Shown one piece after another: positions 41,223 to 50,845 of a stretch of DNA of 64,000 bases. The stretch covers positions 1-64,000 of the forward strand of contig JAUCBJ010007331.1 of assembly GCA_032718475.1 (NCBI GenBank), written 5' to 3'. Source of the DNA: Nemertoderma westbladi. Lineage: Eukaryota; Xenacoelomorpha; Nemertodermatida; Nemertodermatidae. Each line of letters opens with the position of its first letter. Position 1 is the first letter of the stretch. Below the pieces are notes generated by a model, which was given only the letters and a program-made list of their open reading frames with translations, ran no database searches and had not been told where the DNA came from. Position numbers and translations under genes: made by a program.

Positions 41223-43095
41223 TTAAGAATGCTGTGCCGGCTTATCGACAAAATTGCACCGCCACAAGTCCCTATCACCCATGACATTTGCTAGATCATC
41301 CGCATCTTCAAGGCCAGTGTCCTTTAAGATGCATCTCAAGAAATTCATGGGCTGTCCACCATGCTTATTCACTCCATGAGGCTGCCAAAGTACAAGATTA
41401 TGCACTGGCTGGTCTTCATGGCGAAAGCAATGTCCTGCAAAGCGGAGGCGATTGTGTTCTAGTGTCAAGCTTGGGGGAACCAATGAGACACCTCCAATGT
41501 GATATATTGACTGGTTGGAGATGTGTGCATTGAACTTGACACAATGAACCCGGCGTAGCATTCTTGTGAATGTGCCGTCCAGAGATTTGGTGTCCTCAGC
41601 AGTTAGAGCCCAGCATGGACTCCCATACAGGAGTACTGGAACTACTGCTGCTCTAAATAACCGGACCTTAAGTTTCCGATTAATTCTCGGTGACTTCCAA
41701 ATCCTGGAAAGCCTATTCAAAGCTTCCCATGCCTTTCCCTTACGTATTCGAAGGTCCTCACCTGACTTCCGGATCCATGATCCCAGGTAACAGAAGTCAT
41801 CCACATGCTCAAGCATACCATCTTTTGAGCTTATGCTCATCCGATCAGAGACTTGCTGAGGACTTTCAAAGTTAACTGTCAAAATTTTGGTCTTTCTGGA
41901 GTTAATAAAAAGACCAACACTAGAAGCAGCATGTTCTAGTGATTCTGAGAGTACTCCTAAGTCATCAGCAAAGTCTAGATCAGTTAGGTACTTGGCAGGA
42001 TTTCCTCGACTTCTGGAGCCAGTAGGTGGAGTTATCATCACCCCATCACCATTATGATGATCTAAGGACATGCGTAGAACATAGTCAACAACAATTATGA
42101 ACAAGAATGGTGCAAGTGTGTCTCCCTGGAGGACGCCCCATAACACTTCAAATGGTTCTGTGTCACCGTCAACAGTAGACACAAATGTTGCCGAACCATC
42201 GTATACTGATCTGATTGCTGCAATAATTTAAACATAAACATCTGAACATACGTAAGCGAGAGACTGAATCAAAGGCCTTGAAGAAGTCAACAAAGATAAC
42301 AGCCAGATGCCTGTCTTTCTCTTTTGACAACTCTTCAATTATCCTTCTAAGTGCCAAAATGGGCTCCATGGTCCCACGACCTTTACGGAACCCATTCTGA
42401 TTTCCACGGAGCAGTCTCTCAATGGGATCCCTGATGCGATTTAATATAATTCTATTGTATAGCTATGCAGCAATCGAGATCAATGAGATTCCCCGAAAAG
42501 AACCATAGAGTGTTAGGTTGCCCTTCTTGGGAACTGGCACCAACTTATTTGTTTTCATTTCTTGTGGGACTCTTGTTGTACGGTACATGTCTACTATGAT
42601 GGGATAGATGAGCTTTAAACACTCAGGTATTTTAAAGACCTCAGGGGGAACACCATCTACTCCACTGGCACGATTGGTCTTAATGCTCTTTGCAGCAGCC
42701 TTCACTTCTGCAAAGGAGATATCACCAATGGGAATATCTGGGAGTACAGACTCAGACACTTTTACTTCTATAAAGTTAACAGGCAATACCCTGTCATTAT
42801 TGAGGAGCTTTTCAAAGTGGGCCTTCCAACCATTGAGGCGATCGGCTGGTGATTCAGCCTTAACCTTGGTGGTTGGTTGGCTTTTCCGCCCAGTAAGCAG
42901 ATTGATCGATTTTCATGCCTGGGATGATTGCCTGCTGACGTCAGCATCATTGATGGCATCAACCTGTTGGTTTATTAGCTCCTGTAGATTAACAGAGTAC
43001 TGCCTGTTCAGGGACCTAGATGCAGCCTTAACTGCATTCTTGGCCGCTGTAGTCTGTTTGAGTCGGGACTCTTTCTGCGCCTTGTAGAGGTCATT
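41223..43095 (-). pseudogene. LINE reverse transcriptase, disrupted
   Basis: In order: SGVDGVPPEVFKIPECL, RGNQNGFRKGRGT (finger motif), AVIFVDFFKAFDS (first catalytic Asp), LWGVLQGDTLAPFLF, YLTDLDFADDLGVLSE (catalytic DD), then LLYGSPCWAL, RLRFAGHCFR and the end DKPAQHS. A TAG replaces a codon near 42463 (IAA*LYNR), and frameshifts lie near 42200 and near 42780. It would have copied the element's RNA at the target site; this copy cannot make the whole protein. Confidence 0.85.
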
Positions 43096-44265
43096 TCAGC
43101 ACTTCTGAATTTTGTTGTCAGTCCAGGGGGCCCGTTTCCTGGATCGAGGGTATACAGGAACTGTTTCTGCAGCTGCTAACTTAACTGCCTCTGTGAAGGC
43201 AGTATAGCCCTCACAGTGATCTGCCGCCTCAGAGGCAAGAGCCTCATGCCTGTTGCTCAGCTGTAGTGTGAAGCTGGATCTGACACTTGGCTGTTGCAAC
43301 AGAGAGGACCAGTCATGCCGCGGCAAGGCAGATTTCGTTGTTGTTCTGCTAGCACGCAGACTAAGTCTTACCTTGGCCACAATAAGGCGGTGATCACTGG
43401 AGAAGGGTCGTAGTGTAAATGCATTACAGTCTTGTATAGAGCTCCTGTATTTCCTACGAAACAGGATATGGTCTATTTGGGACTTGTGACCACTGGATCC
43501 ACTATGAGTCCATAGCTTTCCAGTTCGCTTCTTGAACTGGGTTCCAGCCGAAAACAATCCATTTCCAGAGATAAAATCCTGAAGATGGACGGAATTTCGG
43601 TTAACACTATTGCTATAGACCCAGGGCGATGTAGGTGATTGATGCAGACTTGCATTAAAGTCTCCCAGGAATGTTAAGAATGCATGCTGATCCACTCCAT
43701 CAGTAGCTGCTTGTAGATTCTGGTAGAAATTTTCCACCTCCTCTACAGGGGCAACACTAGTTGGAGAGTAGCACACAATCAGAACCACCTTAGGAAACTT
43801 CTTAGCCAGTCTTCCAGAACATGAGAAGTGGCAACGGATGATGCGGTTAGAGATTTGGTCTATTTTGTCCAATGCTGCATGTGCAGTTGGATTCATCAAT
43901 TGACCAATTCCACCATTGCCACTATCATCTGCTGAAGCGAGGGCGAGTCGCCAACCGCCCCCCATGTCCTTAATCAGAACCTCATCAGTCTGTCCAGTCT
44001 GCATTCGGTGCTCTTGAACACCCACTGCACTAAGAGAAAGCTTATCTGCCAAGGCAGTCAGCTCACCTTGTCGCATTGGGGATCCCAGTGTTAGGGTGTT
44101 TACTGAGGCTAGTCTAGTGACTTGCCTCATATTCACCAATGGCTTTGTTGGTCGGGGTGGAACACGAGAGTAGCCTCCAACTCCAGAATCCCTCTCCCCC
44201 TCACAATCTGGCCTCCCTGGTGACCCAGGGTTTGGGCCAGAAAGGTCATCAGGAAAGGGACTCAA
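43096..44265 (-). pseudogene. LINE APE-like endonuclease domain
   Basis: A 389-codon frame. Motifs typical of AP-endonuclease-like LINE nucleases are in order: ASVNTLTLGSP (metal-binding Asn), GVQEHRM (Glu), IVCYSPTS, LGDFNAS (Asp and Asn) and SDHRLIVAKV (Asp-His pair). All catalytic residues are present, so the nuclease part itself looks intact. The frame then ends at a stop where the domain should continue into the reverse transcriptase. A Pro-rich N-terminal part overlaps a second frame at 44262-44504, indicating a frameshift near 44265. Confidence 0.85.
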
Positions 44266-44850
44266 AGAATTTTAGCTGCTCTCTCTCCAGTAGGGGGTGA
44301 GACAGGCAGCCGGTCAGGAAATAACTGACGCCTGTGAGGCCGATTGTGTCCGGTAATTCCACTGGCCTCTAGTGGCCGGACCTCCGCATTACTAATGTTA
44401 TCCATATTGGGGGTTGGGGGGTGCTTTTTTGCCGAGTCAGCTCTCGGGGCAAATGCTACACCCTGGTTTGCCATTCCACAGGGTGGGTGTCGCAGTGGAG
44501 TCAAATATGAGGCCCATCACCCATATCTACTCTGGCGCACATGACCCACCATTGGCTGTGCAGCTCATCTGCTGGGTCATGCCCTGTACCCCTTCTGTCA
44601 GGTGCAGGTCGCAGTGAAGTGCACTCAGAGTGGAAATGAGAACACTCTACTCCTGACCAGCCATTGATAGATCACCATCTGCCTGGCCAGGCCATATACC
44701 CCTGCAGCCAAGTATATGGGTCTTTAATCTAGGACCAAGGGCTTCCTTATCACAGAACGAAGGGGGTCCTAGTTACAGGACCAGATTTGCCCGAGTAAGA
44801 GGGTCTATGAAGCTACAGGTAGCACCTCCTTTATGCTGCATGGAGGTGGC

Positions 44851-45286
44851 AAGTTTCCTTGATCAATTACCTTCCCTACTCATTCTCATCAACTTATATA
44901 CAGTATAATATGAACTACTGTATTATGTTGAAGAATGTGTGCAGAGGCGTGCGGTACATTAGTTTATTATCCATTGTAATTAGTTCTACATTGATTGTTT
45001 TTAGAGCCCCTGTACAATTCCATAATTTGTTAGGCGCACTGTACCTCGGGGGGTACAACAATAAAACACATATAACGCAGTAGGTCACCATTTGTATACA
45101 GTAGGGCCTACACTATTATTCTGTATATCTCTCTCCATGTACAATCATGTACTGTAGGCTTTAGTAGCGAATTATTTTAATGAATAACATTATATCGTAT
45201 GTATGCCTAATATACTTTATACTAATTATACTTGTATACTTTACTCCAAATTATTAACTACTATAGCACAACAACTACAATAATTG
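44851..45286. other. Gene-free spacer between two LINE copies
   Basis: AT-rich, no supported gene. Confidence 0.4.
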
Positions 45287-45413
45287 TACAGTTGGTATTT
45301 TTAACTAGAAAACCAAGCTGACTATAAAAAGACCGTCCGACTTTATTGCGTACAGTTGGTATTTTTAACTAGAAAACCAAGCTGACTATAAAAAGACCGT
45401 CCGACTTTATTGC
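45287..45413 (+). promoter_or_regulatory. 64-bp perfect tandem duplication with TATA boxes
   Basis: Two consecutive copies of a 64-bp sequence starting TACAGTTGGTATTTTTAACT and ending CCGTCCGACTTTATTGC. Each contains GACTATAAAAAG (TATA at 45323 and 45387) and an AACTAG..CCAAG block upstream. The layout resembles a duplicated core promoter. No clear gene follows, so promoter function is only inferred. Confidence 0.45.
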
Positions 45414-46105
45414 ATGTCATGCTGTAGGTATCTCATCTTTTGTTAGTCGGATATGATTTTGTTGTAAACTTCCGTCATAAAAGTTGTTTAAATTGGTTTA
45501 ACTGTTGCTCTGAATGCTCTCAAGTAAATTCGAATGGTTTTAAGTTCTGAAAATTAGAATCTAGTTTTTAACGCTAATGCCAACATTGCCATAAGTGGTA
45601 GATACTGTTTCCATTGCTGACTCAGTACTAGATGCTGCAGGTAAATTTGTCGGTCTCGCAGTCTTCCTAAGTTTCCAATGGGCGGCTGATTTTCCTGCTG
45701 CTGATTCTACCCTGTTGTGTTTGCTCTCTCTGGATCCATTTCTCTATTCGCCGATTAAAGGATACCTTATGCTACAGCTACCTGCTCCTGTGATATTATG
45801 TTCGATTTGTGGTTATCTTGGAATTGGTGCCCTATTCCTTTCCATTTCTACTTGTCATCGTTCGTTCCTATGCCTATTAATTGTCAATCTATTATTTCTG
45901 CGGTAGGTCCCCATCGTATGGTTTTATTTAATGTTCCTACATTGGTTTATATTGACTTGGCTCGTTGTAATTTAGATTCTTTAATAATGCCTCTCCGCTT
46001 GTGGTGATTCCTAATAATTGGGATGAATGATATATTTATTTACTGTAGCCTTAGTGTCTCTATGGATAATTAAATCAGTTTGTTATTCCAGTCATACTAA
46101 GGGCT
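45414..46105. other. Unassigned stretch after the duplicated TATA region
   Basis: A plus frame from about 45595 to 45906 is hydrophobic, without ATG, and has no splice-site support. A GCTGCAGGTAAAT donor-like word is at about 45640. I cannot support a gene. Confidence 0.35.
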
Positions 46106-47215
46106 TCCAACTGCGTGCTAGCAGAACAACGAAATCTGCCTTGCCGCGGCATGACTGGTCCTTTCTGTTGCAACAGCCTCGTGTGAGATCCAGCTTCATA
46201 CCACAGCTGAGCAACAGGTATGAGGTTCTTGCCTCTGAGGCAGCAGATCACTGCGAGGGCTATACTGCCTTCACAGAAACAGAGACAGTTCCTGTATACC
46301 CTCGAAACAGGAAAAAGGCCCCCTGGACTGACCACAAAATTCAGATGTGCCGAAACAACCTCTATAAGGAGCAGAAGAGTCCCGACTCAAACAGACTACA
46401 GCGGCCAAGAATGCAATTAAGGCTGCATCTAGGTGCCTGAACAGGCAGTACTTTACTCTGTTAATGTACAGGAGCTTATAAAGCAACATGTTGATGCCAT
46501 TAATGATGCTGACGACAGCAGGCAATCATCCCAGGCATGGAAATCGATCAACTTGCTTAATGGGCGGAAAAGCCCTGTTACCTGGGATCATGGATCCGGA
46601 AGTCAGGTGAGGACCTTCGAATACGTAAGGGAAAGGCATGGGCAGCCTTGAATAGACTTTACAGGATTTGGAAGTCACATAGAATTAATCGGAAACTTAA
46701 GGTCCGATTATTTAGAGCAGCAGTAGTTCCAGTACTCCTCTATGGGAGTCCATGCTGGGCTCTAACTGCTGAGGACACTAAATCTCTGGATGGCACATTC
46801 AGAAGAATGCTACGCCGGGTTCATTGTGTCAAGTACAATGCACACATCTCCAACCAGACACTATATAACATTGGAGGTGTCTCATTGGTTCCCCCAAGCT
46901 TGACACTAGAACAAAATCGCCTCCGTTTTGCAGGACATTGCTTTCGCCGTGAGGACCAGCCAGTGCATAATCTTGTACTTTGGCAGCCTCATGGAGCGAA
47001 TAAGCATGGTGGACAGCCCATTACTTTCTTGAGACGCATCTTAAAGGAAACAGGCCTTGAAGATGCGGGTGATCTAGCAAATGTCATGGGTGATAGGGAA
47101 TTGTGGCGGCGCAATTTAGTCGACAAGCCGGCACAGCATTCTTAAAATTGCAGTTGCACTGCAGCATGCCGATCCTAGTAGTATTAGTACTGTAGCAGTA
47201 GTAGTATCTCTATAG
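46106..47215 (+). pseudogene. LINE family 1 copy with internal deletion
   Basis: Plus-strand copy of the element at 41163-44850. It begins in the C-terminal part of the endonuclease (LRASRTTKSALPRHDWS), loses most of the reverse transcriptase at about 46440-46620, and resumes at NRLYRIWKSHRINRKLKVRL. It is then open to DKPAQHS at 47145. The 3' tail (GCAGCATGCCGATCCTAGTA) ends near 47215. It cannot be active. It is inverted relative to the larger copy. Confidence 0.85.
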
Positions 47216-47349
47216 TAGGTCATGCTTATACATTCCATTTTCATAGCTTTATATTTGTTTTGTAATCATTAGAAGAAGCCGTAAACAAGAACAGAACAAA
47301 GTGAAGGACTGAATTACTGATGTCCTGTACTTAGTCCTGATTCACAACA

Positions 47350-48030
47350 ATGCTCATTATTGTTATTCTCTATGTTAAATTCAACTTAGCAGCTACCCAA
47401 ATCGTCAACAACGTCACATCCCAGAACTTAACATGCAAAGAAGGTCGAGATTGGAAAATATCCTCGCCAAATGAAGAGTTGCAAAATCTATACCGAAGCA
47501 GAATAGATAGGTTTACGGCAAGCAATAGAGTTGAAAAGTTCGAGAGGGTGAGCGCCGAAGTTTGTGCAGTTTGTGGTGTTTTATCTGCAGTATTCACTGC
47601 CTATGATAACGAATACAAGGATCATGTAACATTTGAATTGGAAGAAAGTGGCTGCTACCCAGAAGACCGCCGTGGTTATTGTCTCCCAATGAGCGAAGAA
47701 GGATGTCTTTATATGTGGACGGTTGTCCTCCCCAATTCTGATCCAGATGATGACGAATACGCTAAAGATTTTACTACCAACATCTTTGGTTTCTTGTCCT
47801 ATTACAAATACCTTCAGCTTACCCTCACAGTAACACACGAGACGTGTCAGGGACAGTGTTGTGACACCGGTTTTTGTCCAGCTCCCGTATGGAAACACGA
47901 CATCACTACAACCGGTCCCACAACCGAACACATACCAGTCACCATGGAAAATGGTTCAGCTAATATCAAACAAGTGGTAATGTGGCTGTTGGCTGGCATC
48001 ATTTCTGCTCTAACCCTCACAGTGTTCTAG
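47350..48030 (+). CDS. GPI-anchored cysteine-rich surface protein, 226 aa
   Basis: Not a recognised family. Residues 1-~16 form a signal peptide (LIIVILYVKFNLAA). The extracellular part has ten Cys (29, 72, 75, 102, 111, 119, 166, 170, 171, 176), N-glycosylation sites at N21, N26 and N201, an acidic segment (DPDDDEYAKD 131-140) and a Thr-rich stem (~184-199). The C-terminus is a short polar spacer (NGSANIKQ) and a hydrophobic end with no cytoplasmic tail (VVMWLLAGIISALTLTVF). This is the pattern of a GPI attachment signal, with the anchor site near N201-S203. It is a single exon and starts 135 bp after the LINE 3' end. An even Cys count fits five disulfides. Confidence 0.8.
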   Translation: MLIIVILYVKFNLAATQIVNNVTSQNLTCKEGRDWKISSPNEELQNLYRSRIDRFTASNRVEKFERVSAEVCAVCGVLSAVFTAYDNEYKDHVTFELEESGCYPEDRRGYCLPMSEEGCLYMWTVVLPNSDPDDDEYAKDFTTNIFGFLSYYKYLQLTLTVTHETCQGQCCDTGFCPAPVWKHDITTTGPTTEHIPVTMENGSANIKQVVMWLLAGIISALTLTVF

Positions 48031-48399
48031 TATTTAGACGGTCATTAAAACAATATAACTGTATAATATTTATGGTGGCTGGATACTATTATTCACTATT
48101 TCGAAAGTTTATTTTTTGTGTTGAAATAGATTTAAAAACTGAAGTTAGGTCTAACCAGGTTAATTCCGACCATGGATGCAACGATAATTCTGTCGGGATC
48201 GGAATCTTACTGTCTTGGCCGCGCAGCCCCAAACCATCCCCTCCACGGAGGCACAGCGAACTGGACCGGGGGGGGGGGGGGGCGAATTGCAGTCGCCGAC
48301 GACTCTCGGCACCAGACCTTGTACCAACCAAGGGGGGGGGGGGGTAGGGGTAAATACCATCCCACACTACATAACAACCAATTTAACGGTAGGTGCTAA
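48031..48399. other. 3' flank with G15 and G13 runs
   Basis: No gene. Uninterrupted G runs at 48268-48282 and 48332-48344; the Pro/Gly-rich frames around them are artefacts. Confidence 0.5.
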
Positions 48400-48401
48400 A
48401 A

Positions 48402-48692
48402 TGCACAACGAACAACAATGACCAACAACGAGCAACAATGAGCAACAACGAGCAACAACGAGCAACAACGAGCAACAACGAGCAACAATGAGCAACAATG
48501 AGCAACAATGAGCAACAATGAGCAACAACGAGCAACAATGAGCAACAATGAGCAACAACGAGCAACAATGAGCAACAACGAGCAGTAATAAAGTACAACA
48601 ACGAGTAACAATGAGCAACAATGACCAACAACAGGCAACAATGAGCAACAACGAGCAACAACAAGCAACAATGAGCAACAAAGAGCAACAAT
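48402..48692. repeat. 10-bp minisatellite AACAATGAGC, ~28 copies
   Basis: Alternation of AACAATGAGC and AACAACGAGC with two short interruptions (GAGCAGTAATAAAGTACAAC). Minus-strand Cys/Leu-rich frames come from the repeat. Confidence 0.9.
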
Positions 48693-49228
48693 GTCAATGA
48701 CAAACGTTTAGTGTTGGTGTAGACTAGTACACTGCGAAACGTTTGTGTTAGACTGTAAAAATGTAATTCCGTAACGATGAAATTCATGTCTGGTATATTG
48801 CTGCATTATCAACAAACTGGAAACCAAATATAATAATATTTCAAATTTTCCACTCTTTTTGCCTTTTTAGTTTATATTGACAGCGTTAGTAGGGGAGGGC
48901 TTGAAATTTGTATTATTTCGATATTTTATTTAAATAATGTTAATCGGTAAATAAATTATGGAAGCCCACAACTGTTAATGACTAAACATTAATAAAACTT
49001 GGAATGGCAAAATGCACTCATGGCAAAATGCCACAATGCCAATTGTATTTATTGAATTTTGTATAAGTTTAATTAATGATTTGCCCTTGACAGATGTGGG
49101 ATTCCTCCGTAATAAATAGTCTTTGTGATTGTCTTACTATATGGTTCGAGATATTGATGACTAAGTGAGTAGTAACAGTCCCGTAACTTAGAATGTTCAG
49201 TTTCTTTCCATCTTCATTATGGTGCCAT
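48693..49228. other. 3' flank of receptor gene B
   Basis: AT-rich, no gene. A minus-strand AATAAA at 49048-49053 may be the polyadenylation signal of the gene ending at 49229. Confidence 0.4.
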
Positions 49229-50566
49229 TCATATTACTTTCAAGGCGCGCAATCTATTGTCAATGTCTAAGCCAATATCATGATTGTTTTTCGTATTTGC
49301 GTAGTTCATATAAGATTGGTTAGCCGTATCATCACCATTACTATATGGCAGTGTTAGCGGTGTGTTCCCATTCATTTTCTTCTCTGTTGTTTTCAGTCGG
49401 CGAAATACGTATATTAGTGCCAGTACCATGAGGATCACCACTAGCCCTACCCCGATGACAATAGCTGGAATCGTGATGCTTGCCATGTCGTACTGTGCAT
49501 CATCCCCTATTAACCTTGTTTGAGTTGGCCTTGTCGATTGAAGGATTTTTTCAGAGCTGTCTGTTGCTTGGATTGTTGTAGGTGGAGTTGACGTTGTTGA
49601 TAACGATGCCTCAAACGTTGTAGATGTGGAGAGCTCGATAGTTGTTGTAATTTCTGATGTTGTTGTGGTGGTTATGGGTTTTGGGACTTTTAGTAACGCC
49701 AGTTGTTTCGGTGGGGATGCTAATGTAATTTTGGGAGTTACTACCCTGTTCTCCACAAGTGAAACAAATCCCAATGAAATATCATCATCATATGTAACTG
49801 TTGTCGTTATGTAAATGTCACTGTTGTCATCAACAGCAATTGCATAGGGTAGGCCTGGTAATGTATTGGATACTATTATCTCACCATTCCCGCCATTAAA
49901 ATAGAATCGTTCAATTCTTTTCGTTCTGGAATGACTCTCCAATAAATATAACAAATTTGTTGTTACATCCAATGCTAAGCCATTAGGCCATCTGATACCA
50001 CGTCCGCCTATAAGTTTAACTGGATCTGTTCCTCCATCCATACTCCCTTTCATTACAGCCGGACTTGCTCCGTAATCAGTCCAATACACAAATCCTTGAC
50101 CTTCTCTCGCATCAACAACTATAGCCCTGGGTTTATCTACTCCGTCACTGTTGGTGTACAAATCCTCGATATTATTTCCCCCAAAATCACTCCGTCTTAT
50201 CTTCTGTTTACCTTTATCAGTCCAGTAGATGAATCTTCCTTCAGCAACAGTTATCCCATCGATTTTACCTGAGGTTCCATCTCCTCCTATAATCCTTATC
50301 GGATCCACCCCAATGTAATAGTTCCCTTTATATATACCGAAGGTAGTTTCATCCATGTTGTCACTAACAAACATGTCTCCACTCTCTTGGTCTACAGCCA
50401 GCCCATAGGGATTATTGAATTCATACAGAGTCTGTAATTCGTATGTCCCAAGGTTGTAACTGGTAACATTAGTCCCTGTGATGTAAACAATAACGGTGTC
50501 CATTTCATTAGTCTTACACCTCCCAAACAACAACCAGACAATAAAAATGATATGAATGTAGATCAT
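49229..50566 (-). CDS. YWTD-propeller receptor B, short stalk, 445 aa
   Basis: Paralog of the receptors at 32118 and 60037. Signal peptide MIYIHIIFIVWLLFGRC, then a propeller (~25-300) with FIYWTDKG, FVYWTDYG and WPNGLALD. The segment from DPIRIIGGDGTSG to FVYWTDYG (~78 residues) is identical to the other two. The Ser/Thr stalk is only ~60 residues and non-repetitive. The transmembrane helix (~366-390, IPAIVIGVGLVVILMVLALI) and a ~55-residue tail (RRLKTTEKKMNGNTP) are unrelated to those of A. Blade 4-5 differs from A and C (LIGGRGIRWPNG). It is single exon; the start is chosen for the signal peptide, which it shares with C. Confidence 0.88.
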   Translation of the reverse strand: MIYIHIIFIVWLLFGRCKTNEMDTVIVYITGTNVTSYNLGTYELQTLYEFNNPYGLAVDQESGDMFVSDNMDETTFGIYKGNYYIGVDPIRIIGGDGTSGKIDGITVAEGRFIYWTDKGKQKIRRSDFGGNNIEDLYTNSDGVDKPRAIVVDAREGQGFVYWTDYGASPAVMKGSMDGGTDPVKLIGGRGIRWPNGLALDVTTNLLYLLESHSRTKRIERFYFNGGNGEIIVSNTLPGLPYAIAVDDNSDIYITTTVTYDDDISLGFVSLVENRVVTPKITLASPPKQLALLKVPKPITTTTTSEITTTIELSTSTTFEASLSTTSTPPTTIQATDSSEKILQSTRPTQTRLIGDDAQYDMASITIPAIVIGVGLVVILMVLALIYVFRRLKTTEKKMNGNTPLTLPYSNGDDTANQSYMNYANTKNNHDIGLDIDNRLRALKVI

Positions 50567-50716
50567 TTTGTATATTAAAGCAATTGTTCGTTTTTCTCAA
50601 ATACGACCGAATAATTTTCCTACAAATATTAGACCTCAAAACATTTAATTGAACTTTATGTAATGCGGCTTGAGAACCTCGCAGTATATAGTCATATCCA
50701 ATGTTATTAATTTATA

Positions 50717-50845
50717 ATACCACACTAATACCAACCTCTACCACACTATTATCAACCTCTACCACACTATTACCAACCTCTACCACACTATTGCCAACCT
50801 CTACCACACTAGTATTAACCTCAACCACACTATTACCACTCTAGA
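50717..50845 (+). repeat. 21-bp repeat resembling a mucin-stalk sequence
   Basis: About six copies of ACCACACTATTACCAACCTCT with substitutions. On the plus strand this is close to the coding strand of the TTPLP stalk repeats (ACCACACCATTACCAACTACT) of receptor A, but it lies in the opposite orientation, 150 bp upstream of receptor B. It could be a relic of an inverted paralog or a chance AC-rich minisatellite. Confidence 0.6.

Larger units (their letters stand above)
41163..44850 (-). mobile_element. Near full-length APE-type LINE (family 1)
   Basis: Non-LTR retrotransposon read on the minus strand: a 5' region of about 580 bp, an apurinic-type endonuclease, a reverse transcriptase, a C-terminal region and a 3' tail (GCAGCATGCCGATCC then a TAG run, 41190-41215). 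The coding part is broken by a stop and frameshifts. The clade is not certain. A second, internally deleted copy lies in the opposite orientation at 46106-47215, and 3' fragments are at 28963-30130 and 51181. No target duplication was found; the 5' limit is approximate. Confidence 0.85.

Noticed and set aside
45595-45906. 103-codon hydrophobic frame
   Set aside because: No ATG, no splice sites with compatible phase, no domain; overlaps other random frames.
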